NCBI RefSeq assembly: GCF_001270745.1
Contig: NZ_KQ434751.1
Location: 164,176 to 228,175 of the forward strand
From: Jiangella muralis
GTDB taxonomy: Bacteria > Actinomycetota > Actinomycetes > Jiangellales > Jiangellaceae
Direction of reading: 5' to 3'
Length of the DNA stretch: 64,000 nt
A model generated the notes under the pieces. The model saw only the letters and a list, made by a program, of their open reading frames with translations. It made no database searches and was not told where the DNA came from. The first letter of the stretch is position 1, and each line of letters opens with the position of its first letter. Position numbers and translations under genes: made by a program. Shown here in pieces: positions 17,257 through 25,554 of this stretch.

Positions 17257-20016
17257 TCAGGCCGACAGCGTCGCATACGCCACGACGCCGCGCCGCAGCG
17301 CTCCCGCCGCCAGCCGCGCGGTCTCACGCAGCGGCGTGCCGGACGCGGCGTCGGCGACCTGGTCGAGCAGGTCCAGCAGCTGCCGGACGGCCCGGACGAA
17401 GTCGCCGGCGGCGAGTTCGGCGTCGCGCAGGACGGAGTCGAGCTGGTGGCCGGTGGCCCAGCGCCAAGCGGCGTGGGTGAAGCCGAGGTCGGGCTCGCGC
17501 AGGAAGTCCAGCCGGTGGGTGGACTCGACGTGGTCGAGGTCGCCCCACAGCCGCACCATCTCGGCCAGCACGTCGCGGACCCGGCCCGGCGGCAGCCGCG
17601 GCGGGACGGCGTCGTCGGGCTGGCGCGACTCGTAGGTCAGTGCGGCGACGGCGGCGGCCAGCTCGGCCGGGTCCAGGCCGGCCCACACGTCGCGCCTGAT
17701 GCACTCGGCGGCCAGCAGGTCCAGCTCGCCGTAGAGCCGGGCCAGCCGCCGCCCCGACGGCGTCACCTCGTCGCCGGACAGGTAGTCGAGGTCCTCCAGG
17801 ACCCGGCAGACGCGGTCGAACTGGCGGGCGACGGTGTTGGTGCGCGACTCGACCCGGCGCTGCAGCTGATCGGCCTCGCGGCGCAGGCGCAACCAGCGCT
17901 CGGCCCAGCGGGCGTGCTCCTCGCGGTCCGGGCAGCGGTGGCACGGGTGGTCGCGCAGCTGCCGACGCAGCCGGGCCAGTTCCTCGTCGTCGGCCGCGGC
18001 GGACCGGCCGCGCCGCTTTCCGGTGTACTGCCGGCCGACGTCGTCGGGCGCCTTGGCCCGCAGCGACGCGGCGAGGTCACGCCGCGACGCCGGCACCCGC
18101 GGGTTGAACGAGCGCGGGATGCGCAGCCTGGTCATCGGCTCGACCGCGCTCGGGAAGTCGATCAGCGACAGCCGGCGCACCTGCCGGCCCTCGGTCAGGA
18201 CGGTCGGGCGCGGGCCCTCGCCGCCGTGCGGGCCGCTCGCCGGCATGCCGGGGTCGAGGACGACGGCGAGGCCGGCGAACTTGCCGGTCGGGACCCGGAT
18301 GACGTCGCCCGGGCGCAGCTTCTCCAGCGCCGCAGCGGACGCCGCCCGGCGCTGCGCGGTGCCCTCGCGGGCCAACTGGGTCTCCCGGTCCTTGATCGCC
18401 TGCCGCAGCTGGGCGTACTCCTGGAAGTCGCCCTTGTCGCAGGTCATCGCCTCGTGGTAGCCCTCGAGCGCCTCCTCGGCGCGGTGCAGCTGGCGGGCCA
18501 GCCCGACGACGGCGCGGTCGGCCTGGAACTGCGCGAACGACGACTCCAGGATCTCCCGCGCGGGCGTGCGCCCGACCGATCCGACCAGGTTGACGGCCAT
18601 GTTGTACGACGGCCGGAAGGACGAGCGCAGCGGGAAGGTCCGCGTCGAGGCCAGCCCGGCGACCGCCGTCGGGTCGAAACCGGGCTGCCACAGCACGACG
18701 GCGTGCCCTTCGATGTCGATGCCACGCCGCCCGGCCCGGCCGGTGAGCTGGGTGAACTCCCCCGGCGTGACGTCGGCGTGGGTCTCGCCGTTCCACTTGA
18801 CCAGCCGCTCCAGCACGACGGTGCGGGCCGGCATGTTGATGCCCAGCGCCAGCGTCTCGGTGGCGAAGACGGCCCGGATCAGCCCGCGGACGAACAGTTC
18901 CTCGACGACCTCCTTGAACGTCGGCAGCATGCCCGCGTGGTGCGCCGCGATGCCGCGTTCCAGGCCCTCGGCCCACTCGTGGTAGCCGAGCACGTGGAGG
19001 TCGCCCTCGGGGATGCCGGAGGTGCGCTCCTCGATCAGCTCCCTGATCTCGACCCGTTCGTCCGGTGAGGTCAGCCGCACGCCGGCGGTCAGGCACTGCT
19101 GCACGGCCGCCTCGCAGCCGGCCCGGCTGAACACGAACACGATGGCCGGCAGCAACCCGGCGGCGTCGAGCTTCTCCAGCACCTCGACCCGGCCCGGCGT
19201 GTACGTGCCGCGCGGACGGCGTGGCGGTCGCCCGCCGCGGCCCGAACGCCCGCCGGGCCGGGAGCTGCGGAGGTCGTCGCGGCCGGCCCGCACCAGCTCC
19301 GGGCTGACCACCCGGCGGCCCTCGCCGTCGGCCTCACCCTGCCCGAACAGGTCGTACAGCCGGGACCCGACCATGACGTGCTGCCACAGCGGCACCGGCC
19401 GCTTCTCCTCGACGACGACGTCGGTGTCGCCGCGGACGGTGGTCAGCCAGTCGCCGAACTCCTCGGCGTTGGAGACGGTCGCCGACAGCGAGATGACGCT
19501 CACCGACTCGGGCAGGTTGATGATCACCTCTTCCCAGACGGCGCCGCGGAAGCGGTCGGCGAGGTAGTGCACCTCGTCCATGACGACGTAGCTCAGGCCG
19601 TGCAGCGTCGCCGAGCCGGCGTAGAGCATGTTGCGTAGCACCTCGGTGGTCATGACGACCACGGGCGCCTCGCCGTTGACGGTGTTGTCGCCGGTCAGCA
19701 GGCCGACCTTGTCGTCGCCGTAGCGCTCGACGAGGTCGTGGTACTTCTGGTTCGACAGCGCCTTGATCGGCGTCGTGTAGAAGCACTTGCGGCCCTCCTC
19801 GAGGGCCAGGTGCACGGCGAACTCGCCGACCAGCGTCTTGCCGGCCCCGGTGGGCGCCGCCACCAGCACCCCGCGGCCGGCCTCGACGCTGCGGCAGGCC
19901 CGCAGCTGGAAGTCGTCGAGCTGGAACCCGTACCCGGCCTGGAAGGCGCGTAGCTGCGGGGACGGATCGCGTTGCCGCTCATATGCTGCCGCGTAGCGTT
20001 CCGCCGGCGAACTCAT
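17257..20016 (-). CDS. helY: Ski2/Mtr4-like superfamily 2 RNA helicase HelY
   Basis: A 919-residue helicase. Walker A is APTGAGKTLVGE (about 42-53), the Walker B box is MDEVHY (DEVH), motif III is SLSATVSNAEEF and motif VI is QLTGRAGRRGID. A C-terminal DSHCT domain marks Ski2/Mtr4-like enzymes. It unwinds RNA in 3'-5' direction in that family. ATG 20016 lies 4 nt after the lipid kinase stop, so the genes are coupled; the longer reading frame upstream is not supported. helY followed by tatC, tatA, pafC and pafB is a conserved actinobacterial order. Confidence 0.95.
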   Translation of the reverse strand: MSSPAERYAAAYERQRDPSPQLRAFQAGYGFQLDDFQLRACRSVEAGRGVLVAAPTGAGKTLVGEFAVHLALEEGRKCFYTTPIKALSNQKYHDLVERYGDDKVGLLTGDNTVNGEAPVVVMTTEVLRNMLYAGSATLHGLSYVVMDEVHYLADRFRGAVWEEVIINLPESVSVISLSATVSNAEEFGDWLTTVRGDTDVVVEEKRPVPLWQHVMVGSRLYDLFGQGEADGEGRRVVSPELVRAGRDDLRSSRPGGRSGRGGRPPRRPRGTYTPGRVEVLEKLDAAGLLPAIVFVFSRAGCEAAVQQCLTAGVRLTSPDERVEIRELIEERTSGIPEGDLHVLGYHEWAEGLERGIAAHHAGMLPTFKEVVEELFVRGLIRAVFATETLALGINMPARTVVLERLVKWNGETHADVTPGEFTQLTGRAGRRGIDIEGHAVVLWQPGFDPTAVAGLASTRTFPLRSSFRPSYNMAVNLVGSVGRTPAREILESSFAQFQADRAVVGLARQLHRAEEALEGYHEAMTCDKGDFQEYAQLRQAIKDRETQLAREGTAQRRAASAAALEKLRPGDVIRVPTGKFAGLAVVLDPGMPASGPHGGEGPRPTVLTEGRQVRRLSLIDFPSAVEPMTRLRIPRSFNPRVPASRRDLAASLRAKAPDDVGRQYTGKRRGRSAAADDEELARLRRQLRDHPCHRCPDREEHARWAERWLRLRREADQLQRRVESRTNTVARQFDRVCRVLEDLDYLSGDEVTPSGRRLARLYGELDLLAAECIRRDVWAGLDPAELAAAVAALTYESRQPDDAVPPRLPPGRVRDVLAEMVRLWGDLDHVESTHRLDFLREPDLGFTHAAWRWATGHQLDSVLRDAELAAGDFVRAVRQLLDLLDQVADAASGTPLRETARLAAGALRRGVVAYATLSA

Positions 20017-20020
20017 GGGG

Positions 20021-20923
20021 CTACGGTAACCCGGCGGCCGGTGCGTACACCTGCTGGGCGCGCGGTACGACGTCGAACGTGCGGGGCAGCGGGCCGAGCC
20101 GTTCGCCATCGACGTAGGCGGTGATGCCGGGCGCGTCGAGCTTGACCCGCCGGGCCCGGTGCACGCTGACGAACGGATACACCGTGTGGGTGCCGTGCTT
20201 GACCCGGCGGAACGCCCTGATCAGCGTCGCCCGGCCCACCGGCGCCACCACGACGATGTCGAACAGGCCGTCGTCCAGCTCCGCGCCGGGGGTGATGCGC
20301 AGCCCGCCGCCGTAGGACGCGATGTTGCCGACGGCGATCAGCATGGCGTCGAGGTCGAGCACCTCGCCGTCCAGCTCCAGGTGGTACGGGATGGGCTGGA
20401 AGACGCCCAGCTCGGCGAAGGTGGCGAGGTCGTAGCGGCGCGGCCCCTTCGGCCAGCGCATGCGGTTGACGCGGTCGTTCACCTTGGCGTCGAAACCGGC
20501 CGCGACGACACCGGCGAACCACTGGCCGTCGGTGCGGCCGAGGTCAACCTCGCGCAGCGCGCCGGCGACGACGATGTCCGCGGCGGCGTCGGGGTCGCGC
20601 AGCGGCAGCCCGAGCGCCCGGGCGAAGTCGTTGCCGGTGCCGGCCGGGATGACGCCGAACGGGGTGCCGGAGCCGGCGACGGCCTGCAGGCCCAGGTGCA
20701 CCATGCCGTCGCCGCCGACCACGACCAGCGCGCGGACGCCGTCCTCGACGCTCTCGCGGGCGAGGTCGGCCGCCTCCCGGACGTCGCGCCCGGCCAGCGT
20801 GCGCACCGTCAGCCCGGCCGCGGCGAGCCGGTGCGCGGCACGCCGGCCGGCCCGGGCGCCACGCCCACGGCCGGCCGACGGGTTGATCAGGAGCGCGAGC
20901 TCATCGCCGGCGGCGGTCGTCAT
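20021..20923 (-). CDS. Diacylglycerol-kinase-family lipid kinase
   Basis: A 300-residue protein of the DagK/YegS family. LLINPSAGRGRG starts the catalytic fold, VVGGDGMVH is the nucleotide-binding GGDG motif and IPAGTGNDFARALG follows as expected. The C-terminal half carries the beta-sandwich domain with GGGLRITPGAELDDG. It would phosphorylate diacylglycerol or a related lipid at the membrane. Its start overlaps the tatC end by 23 bp and its stop is 4 nt before helY, so it sits inside the tat-helY operon. Confidence 0.93.
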   Translation of the reverse strand: MTTAAGDELALLINPSAGRGRGARAGRRAAHRLAAAGLTVRTLAGRDVREAADLARESVEDGVRALVVVGGDGMVHLGLQAVAGSGTPFGVIPAGTGNDFARALGLPLRDPDAAADIVVAGALREVDLGRTDGQWFAGVVAAGFDAKVNDRVNRMRWPKGPRRYDLATFAELGVFQPIPYHLELDGEVLDLDAMLIAVGNIASYGGGLRITPGAELDDGLFDIVVVAPVGRATLIRAFRRVKHGTHTVYPFVSVHRARRVKLDAPGITAYVDGERLGPLPRTFDVVPRAQQVYAPAAGLP

Positions 20924-21779
20924 CGTCGTCGACGCGGCCCAGGTCGTCCAGCATGTCGTCCGGGGTGGCCTCGTCGTCGGCCAGCCCGCTCCCGGCGGTG
21001 CGGTCGCGGCGCTTGTCCATGACCCGGCAGACCACCACGGCCAGCTCGAACAGCAGCCACATCGGGACGGCCAGCACCATCAGCGACAGCGGGTCGCCGG
21101 TGGGGGTGGCGACGGCGCCGAAGGCGAAGATGCCGACGATGACCCAGCGCCGGGCCGTGCCGAGCGTCTCGTGCCGTAGCACGCCGACGGCGTTCAGCAG
21201 CACCACGAAGATGGGCAGCAGGAACCCGATGCCGAAGACCAGCACCAGCCGGATGGCGAAGCTCAGATAGCTGTTGAAGTCGACCAGCATCGAGGTGTCG
21301 CCCGGCGCGAAGTTCTGCATGAAGATCATCGCGCGCGGCATCAGCCACATCGCCAGCACGACGCCGAGGCCGAACATCGGCACCGCCGCGCCCACCACGG
21401 CCAGCGCCCACTTCTTCTCGTTGCGGTACAGCGCCGGGGTGACGAACGCCCACAGCTGGTAGATCCAGACCGGCGCGCCGAACACGATGCCGGTGAGCAT
21501 GGCGATGCGCAGCGGCACCGTCAGCGGGTCGAGCATCTCGCGGAAGTTGAGGTCGGCCTTCCGGCCGGTCTCGCGCGCCGCGTCGATGAACGGGTCGACC
21601 AGGAAGTCGAAGATGCGCTCGCGGAAGATGAACCCGAGAATGCCGAACGCCACCACCGCGAGCGCAGACCACATCAGGCGGTTGCGCAGCTCGCGCAGGT
21701 GTTCGGTGAGGGTCATGCGGCCCTCGGGGTCGCGCTCCGGCTTGGAGCCCTTACCCCGACGGCCGATCACTGTCGCCAC
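20901..21779 (-). CDS. tatC: Sec-independent translocase subunit TatC
   Basis: A 292-residue polytopic protein with six predicted transmembrane helices and the TatC markers HLRELRNRL near the N-terminus, and PVWIYQLWAFVTPAL. It is the receptor for twin-arginine signals and works with TatA. The C-terminal tail is a charged D/R-rich extension. GTG 21779 is used here, but an ATG at 21716 (MTLTEHLREL) has a better-placed GAGGG upstream and is a realistic alternative start. The exported amidase at 6962 is a candidate client. Confidence 0.96.
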   Translation of the reverse strand: MATVIGRRGKGSKPERDPEGRMTLTEHLRELRNRLMWSALAVVAFGILGFIFRERIFDFLVDPFIDAARETGRKADLNFREMLDPLTVPLRIAMLTGIVFGAPVWIYQLWAFVTPALYRNEKKWALAVVGAAVPMFGLGVVLAMWLMPRAMIFMQNFAPGDTSMLVDFNSYLSFAIRLVLVFGIGFLLPIFVVLLNAVGVLRHETLGTARRWVIVGIFAFGAVATPTGDPLSLMVLAVPMWLLFELAVVVCRVMDKRRDRTAGSGLADDEATPDDMLDDLGRVDDDDDRRRR

Positions 21780-21798
21780 GTCGGATCAGCGACGCGGA

Positions 21799-22080
21799 TC
21801 AGGAGGCGTCGCGGCGCGGCTCGTCGGCCTGCTGCTGGGCCGGCTGCTGCTGCGGGGCGGCCTGCTGCTCGACGGCGCGCGGCGCCGGCTGCTGCGCCTG
21901 CGGGGCGTCCTCGCCGGTGACGTCCTTGTCGTCCTTGTTGATCAGGCCCTCGGTCTCGGACTTGAAGATCTTCAGGGATCGACCCAGCCCGCGCGCGGCC
22001 TCCGGCAGCCGCTTGGCCCCGAACAGCAGGAACACGATGGCCAAGACGATGACCAGTTGCCAGGTGCCGATGCTACCCAT
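21799..22080 (-). CDS. tatA: Sec-independent translocase subunit TatA
   Basis: A 93-residue protein with one N-terminal transmembrane helix, the [16 protein letters not shown] amphipathic helix, and a Gln/Ala/Pro-rich acidic tail. TatA oligomers form the passage for folded Tat substrates. It is the first gene of the tatA-tatC-dagK-helY run. A ribosome site (GAGG) precedes the ATG, and a 16-nt perfect palindrome sits just upstream. Confidence 0.96.
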   Translation of the reverse strand: MGSIGTWQLVIVLAIVFLLFGAKRLPEAARGLGRSLKIFKSETEGLINKDDKDVTGEDAPQAQQPAPRAVEQQAAPQQQPAQQQADEPRRDAS

Positions 22081-22096
22081 GGTCGACCTCTTCCTG

Positions 22097-22119
22097 AACG
22101 GGACGTCCCGTTGATGGTA
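22097..22119 (-). promoter_or_regulatory. tatA promoter with operator-like palindrome
   Basis: TACCAT (22119-22114, minus strand) is a TANNNT -10 candidate. The perfect palindrome AACGGGACGTCCCGTT (22097-22112) lies immediately downstream, spanning the expected transcription start. It could be a repressor operator or a 5' hairpin in the tatA leader. Confidence 0.5.
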
Positions 22120-22164
22120 CCCGCAATACCGGGCGGGCCTGGCATGCCGGACGCGTGCCGGGGA

Positions 22165-22338
22165 CTACTTCAACCTCGATCCTACGGTTTCGTCAAGGTC
22201 GTCTCGCAGAGCGTTCATCTCCCGGCTCAGCCCGCCGAGCTTGCGCAACAGCACCCACGCGGCCCGCACGACGAGCACCACGGCCAGCACCAGCGCGACG
22301 GCCAGCGCGACGAACAGCCAAGCGGCGAGTGCGGACAT
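22165..22338 (-). CDS. 57-residue single-pass membrane miniprotein
   Basis: A short gene between pafC and tatA. ATG at 22338, TAG at 22165-22167. Residues 4-31 form one strongly hydrophobic helix (LAAWLFVALAVALV and following), then a short charged tail predicted helical (REMNALRDDLDE). TAGGGT at 22345-22350 lies 6 nt before the ATG, the same leaderless pattern as larger neighbours. Function unknown; position next to tatA suggests envelope or secretion, but this is inference. Confidence 0.7.
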   Translation of the reverse strand: MSALAAWLFVALAVALVLAVVLVVRAAWVLLRKLGGLSREMNALRDDLDETVGSRLK

Positions 22339-22347
22339 GCGCCGACC

Positions 22348-23391
22348 CTACTCGTACGCGGCGAGCGCGCCCCGGGCGGCCCCGGTGACCTCGGCGGACA
22401 GGTCGGCCGGGGCGACGACCCGGCCGGTGCTGCCCAGCCGCAGCGCCAGCCGTCGCACCCAGGCGCGGTCGCGGGAGCGCAGCCGCAGCCGCAGCGCGTC
22501 GCCGGGCAGTTCCTCGGCGGACTCGTACGGGTAGTAGTCGGCCACCCACCGGCCGGCCGGCGTCAGCTCGAACGTCACCAACTCGTCATCGGGCGACGGC
22601 TGGAACAGGCCGCCGTCGAGGTCGCGGGGACGCGCCTCGCTGGGCACCTCGGCGGGGACGTCGAGCTCCTTGACGTCGAGGACGCGATCGAGCCGGAACA
22701 GTCGCACCGACTCGGCCCGGTGGCACCAGCCCTCCAGGTAGAGCCGGCCGTCGACCACGACCAGCCGCATGGGGTCGACGTCGCGCTCGGTGGCCTCGTC
22801 GCGGGCGGGCACCCAGTAGGACAGGTGCAGGCGGTTCTTGGCGTCGAGCGCGCCGCGCACGGTGGCGGCGACGTCGGCGACGGCGTCGCCGTCGACCTGC
22901 ACCTGCACGGCCGCGGCCTGCTGGGCGGCCTCGCCGGCGGCGTTCTCGAGCTTGGTGATGGCCCGCTCGACGGCGCCGCGCTCGAACGAGCCGGGCACGG
23001 ACGCCAGCGTGCGCAGCGCGACGATCAGCGCGACCGCCTCGTCGGTGCGCAGCCGCAGCGGCCGGGCGAGGTAGTCGGCGTTCGAGACGCTGATGATGCC
23101 CTCGCCCTCGACCGCCTCCATGTCGACCTCGATGTAGTCGCCCATCTGCAGGCCGGGCAGGCCGGAGAACCAGAGCACCTGGAGGTCGCGGATGACCTGC
23201 CGCTCGCTCACCCCGAACAGCGCGGCCACCTCGGAGACCTTCGCGCTGGGGTGCGAGCGCAGGTACGGCAGCATCGACAGCAGCCGGGTGACCTGCGCCT
23301 GCGCGCTGTCGGCGCGGCGCGACGGCGCGGCGGTCTTCGTGGCCGTCCGCTTCCGGGTGGTCCGCTTCGCCGGGCCCTTCGCCGGTGTCAC
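22348..23391 (-). CDS. pafC: WYL-domain transcriptional regulator PafC
   Basis: A 347-residue protein: a basic N-terminal tail, a winged helix-turn-helix (SEVAALFGVSERQVIRDLQVL), then a WYL domain in which GRLYLEGWCHRAESVRLFRLDR is the hallmark segment, and a WCX C-terminal domain. With PafB it forms the activator of the LexA-independent DNA-damage response characterised in mycobacteria, acting at RecA-NDp promoters. GTG 23391 overlaps the pafB stop by 4 bp (GTGA), which supports strict coupling. The WYL ligand-sensing residues appear intact. Confidence 0.95.
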   Translation of the reverse strand: MTPAKGPAKRTTRKRTATKTAAPSRRADSAQAQVTRLLSMLPYLRSHPSAKVSEVAALFGVSERQVIRDLQVLWFSGLPGLQMGDYIEVDMEAVEGEGIISVSNADYLARPLRLRTDEAVALIVALRTLASVPGSFERGAVERAITKLENAAGEAAQQAAAVQVQVDGDAVADVAATVRGALDAKNRLHLSYWVPARDEATERDVDPMRLVVVDGRLYLEGWCHRAESVRLFRLDRVLDVKELDVPAEVPSEARPRDLDGGLFQPSPDDELVTFELTPAGRWVADYYPYESAEELPGDALRLRLRSRDRAWVRRLALRLGSTGRVVAPADLSAEVTGAARGALAAYE

Positions 23392-24362
23392 GCCGGCACC
23401 GCCAGGATGGCGCGCAGCCGCTCGACGACGGCGTCGCGCAGCTCCACCGGCGTCAGCGCGACGACGTCGGCGCCGTGGCTGACCAGCTCTTCGGCCAGCG
23501 CCTGGTTGCTCGTGTAGGGCACCGTCACCTCGTCCCATCCGGTGGTCGCGTCGGTCGCTACGAACGTAGCGCGCCGGCGCAGGCCGTGCCCGCTGCCGTG
23601 CCGGACGCGGACCGTGGCGTGCAGGACGGGCGCGCGTTCGGGCGGGGCGAGGCTGGCGGCCGCCTCGCGGACGGTCTCGGGGGCCGGGACCTCGTAGCCG
23701 CCGGCCGGGCCGTCGGTGCGGACGTCGCCGACGATGCGCGACATGCGGAACATCCGGGCCGCCTCGCGGCCGGTGTCGAAGCCGACGACGTACCAGCGGC
23801 CGTGCCAGGACAGCACGCTCCACGGCTGCAGGTGCCGCAGCAGCGGCTCGGACGTCGAGCTCTTGCGGTGGTGGAAGGCGACCGGACGGCGGTCGCGCAC
23901 GGCCTCCCAGAGCGGCCAGAAGGCCGGCTCCTCTCCCCCGACCCGCGGCTCGACGGCGCCCAGCGACCCGGTGTCGGCCTCGACGCCGACCGCCTGCAGC
24001 TTCAGCACGGCCGTGCTGGACGCCTCGGAGAGGTACGTGTGCTGCCAGACGCGGGCGGCCAGGCCGACCACCGCGGCTTCGTCGGGCTCCAACCGGATCT
24101 CCGGCAGTTCGAACTCGTGCCGCAGGATGCGGTAGCCGGGCTCTTCGTCGCCCATGGGGTCGAACGAGCCGGTCTCGATCGGGATGCCGACCTCGCGCAA
24201 CTCCTCCTTGTCGCGCTCGAACATCCGCTCGAAGGCATCGTCGTTCTGGTCGCCGTACCCCCCGACGACCTCGCGGATCCGGCTCTTCGGCACGTACCCG
24301 CGCGCGACGAGCAAACAGATGACGAGGTTCATCAACCGCTCGCTCTTGGCCGCCTGCGACAC
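23388..24362 (-). CDS. pafB: WYL-domain transcriptional regulator PafB
   Basis: A 324-residue partner of PafC with an N-terminal helix-turn-helix (AKSERLMNLVICLLVARGYV), a WYL domain (WSVLSWHGRWYVVGFDTGREAARMF) and a WCX tail. The start is set at GTG 24362 because family members begin a few residues before ERLMNLV; TTG 24374 is the alternative. The genes are not downstream of pafA here: pafBC is followed by the miniprotein and tatA, and is divergent from the DUF3866 gene across a symmetric promoter. Confidence 0.94.
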   Translation of the reverse strand: MSQAAKSERLMNLVICLLVARGYVPKSRIREVVGGYGDQNDDAFERMFERDKEELREVGIPIETGSFDPMGDEEPGYRILRHEFELPEIRLEPDEAAVVGLAARVWQHTYLSEASSTAVLKLQAVGVEADTGSLGAVEPRVGGEEPAFWPLWEAVRDRRPVAFHHRKSSTSEPLLRHLQPWSVLSWHGRWYVVGFDTGREAARMFRMSRIVGDVRTDGPAGGYEVPAPETVREAAASLAPPERAPVLHATVRVRHGSGHGLRRRATFVATDATTGWDEVTVPYTSNQALAEELVSHGADVVALTPVELRDAVVERLRAILAVPA

Positions 24363-24389
24363 GCCTACCCCCAATCCCTTGCCAGCGCG

Positions 24390-24410
24390 AGACTAGCCAA
24401 TAGCTAGTCT
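24390..24410. promoter_or_regulatory. Palindromic bidirectional promoter between pafB and the DUF3866 gene
   Basis: AGACTAGC, a 5-nt spacer and GCTAGTCT form a perfect palindrome. Each arm contains TAGTCT on its own strand: plus strand 24405-24410, 6 nt before GTG 24417; minus strand 24395-24390, about 30 nt before pafB. Two -10 boxes thus face outward from one symmetric site, which could also bind a dimeric regulator. Confidence 0.6.
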
Positions 24411-24416
24411 CAACGC

Positions 24417-25505
24417 GTGATTCGCTGGCGAAACGGTGTTGTCAAAACAGTAGACGCCTCCTGGCCCGGTGCGACGCAACTGCGTGTCGAGGTCGACGGT
24501 GAGCAGGTGCGGGCCCTGGCCTACGACGATCTGGTCGGCCGGCCACGGCCGGGCGAGATCGTCGTGCTCAACACCACGGCGCTGGCCATGGGCCTGGGCA
24601 CCGGCGGGTACGCGATGGTCGTCGCCGTGCCGAACCAGCTGCCTCCCGACCCCGAGCCGGGGCCCGGGCACCTGGTCAAGGCCCGGTACACACCACTGCA
24701 GACCACCGTGCTGGGCGTCGACGAGCAGGACTCCGAGTGGCACGAGGTGCTGCGCGAGGCCGACGACCTGGAGGGGCTGCCGGTCGTGACGGCGGACCTG
24801 CACTCGGCGCTGCCGGCGATCCTGGCCGGGCTGACGACGTCCGCGGAGTTCCCCGCCGACGTGAAGGTGGCCTACGTGATGACCGACGGCGGCGCGCTGC
24901 CGCTGTGGTTCAGCAAGACCGCCGCCGCGCTGCGCGAGGCCGGCTGGCTGGCCGGCACGGTCACGGCCGGGCAGGCCTTCGGCGGCGACCTGGAGGCCGT
25001 GACGCTGCACACCGCGCTGCTGGCCGCCAAGCACGTCCTGGAGGCCGACGTCGCCGTCGTGACGCAGGGACCGGGCAACCTCGGCACCGGCACCCGCTGG
25101 GGGTTCTCCGGCGTCGCCTGCGGCGAGGCGGTCAACGCGGCGGTGGTGCTGGGCGGGCGGCCGGTGGGGTCGCTGCGGGTCAGCTCGGCCGACCCGCGGG
25201 CCCGGCACCACGGCGTGTCGCACCACAGCCTGACGGCGTACGGCAAGGTCGCGCTGGCGCCCGCCGACATCGTCGTCCCGGAGCTGCCCGGCGAGTTCGG
25301 TGAGAAGGTGCGCACCCAGGCGGCGCGGCTGGCGCACCGGCACACCGTCGTCTCCGTGCCCGTCGACGGGCTGGAGGAGGCGCTCGCGGCCGTGCCCGTC
25401 GGGCTGTCGACCATGGGCCGCGGCCTCGACGAGGACACCGCCTACTTCGTCGCGGCGGCCGCCGCCGGGCGGCACGCCGGAGCGCTGCTGAAGCACGACG
25501 GCTGA
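24417..25505 (+). CDS. DUF3866 family protein
   Basis: A 362-residue protein that I assign to the DUF3866 family, found in actinobacteria and Firmicutes and of unknown function. A central fold has Gly-rich loops (TQGPGNLGTGTRWGFSG) and conserved histidines (ARHHGVSHHS) that could bind a metal or nucleotide. No signal or membrane segment is seen, so it is cytoplasmic. GTG 24417 sits 6 nt after TAGTCT. It shares the regulatory region with pafBC. Confidence 0.85.
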   Translation: MIRWRNGVVKTVDASWPGATQLRVEVDGEQVRALAYDDLVGRPRPGEIVVLNTTALAMGLGTGGYAMVVAVPNQLPPDPEPGPGHLVKARYTPLQTTVLGVDEQDSEWHEVLREADDLEGLPVVTADLHSALPAILAGLTTSAEFPADVKVAYVMTDGGALPLWFSKTAAALREAGWLAGTVTAGQAFGGDLEAVTLHTALLAAKHVLEADVAVVTQGPGNLGTGTRWGFSGVACGEAVNAAVVLGGRPVGSLRVSSADPRARHHGVSHHSLTAYGKVALAPADIVVPELPGEFGEKVRTQAARLAHRHTVVSVPVDGLEEALAAVPVGLSTMGRGLDEDTAYFVAAAAAGRHAGALLKHDG

Positions 25506-25513
25506 ATGGAGCG

Positions 25514-25545
25514 GTGCGGGTTCCGGGCTGTCCCGGAACCCGCAC
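25514..25545. terminator. Bidirectional terminator hairpin
   Basis: A perfect 14-bp stem, GTGCGGGTTCCGGG (25514-25527) with complement at 25532-25545, and a CTGT loop. It lies between the convergent DUF3866 and anti-sigma-partner genes. Confidence 0.85.
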
Positions 25546-25554
25546 TCCTCCAGA

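Noticed and set aside
20014-20028. TACCGT 6 nt before helY as a leaderless promoter
   Set aside because: It overlaps the stop codon of the lipid kinase gene, and helY lies 4 nt after that stop inside an operon; coincidence is as likely, so it was not listed as a promoter.
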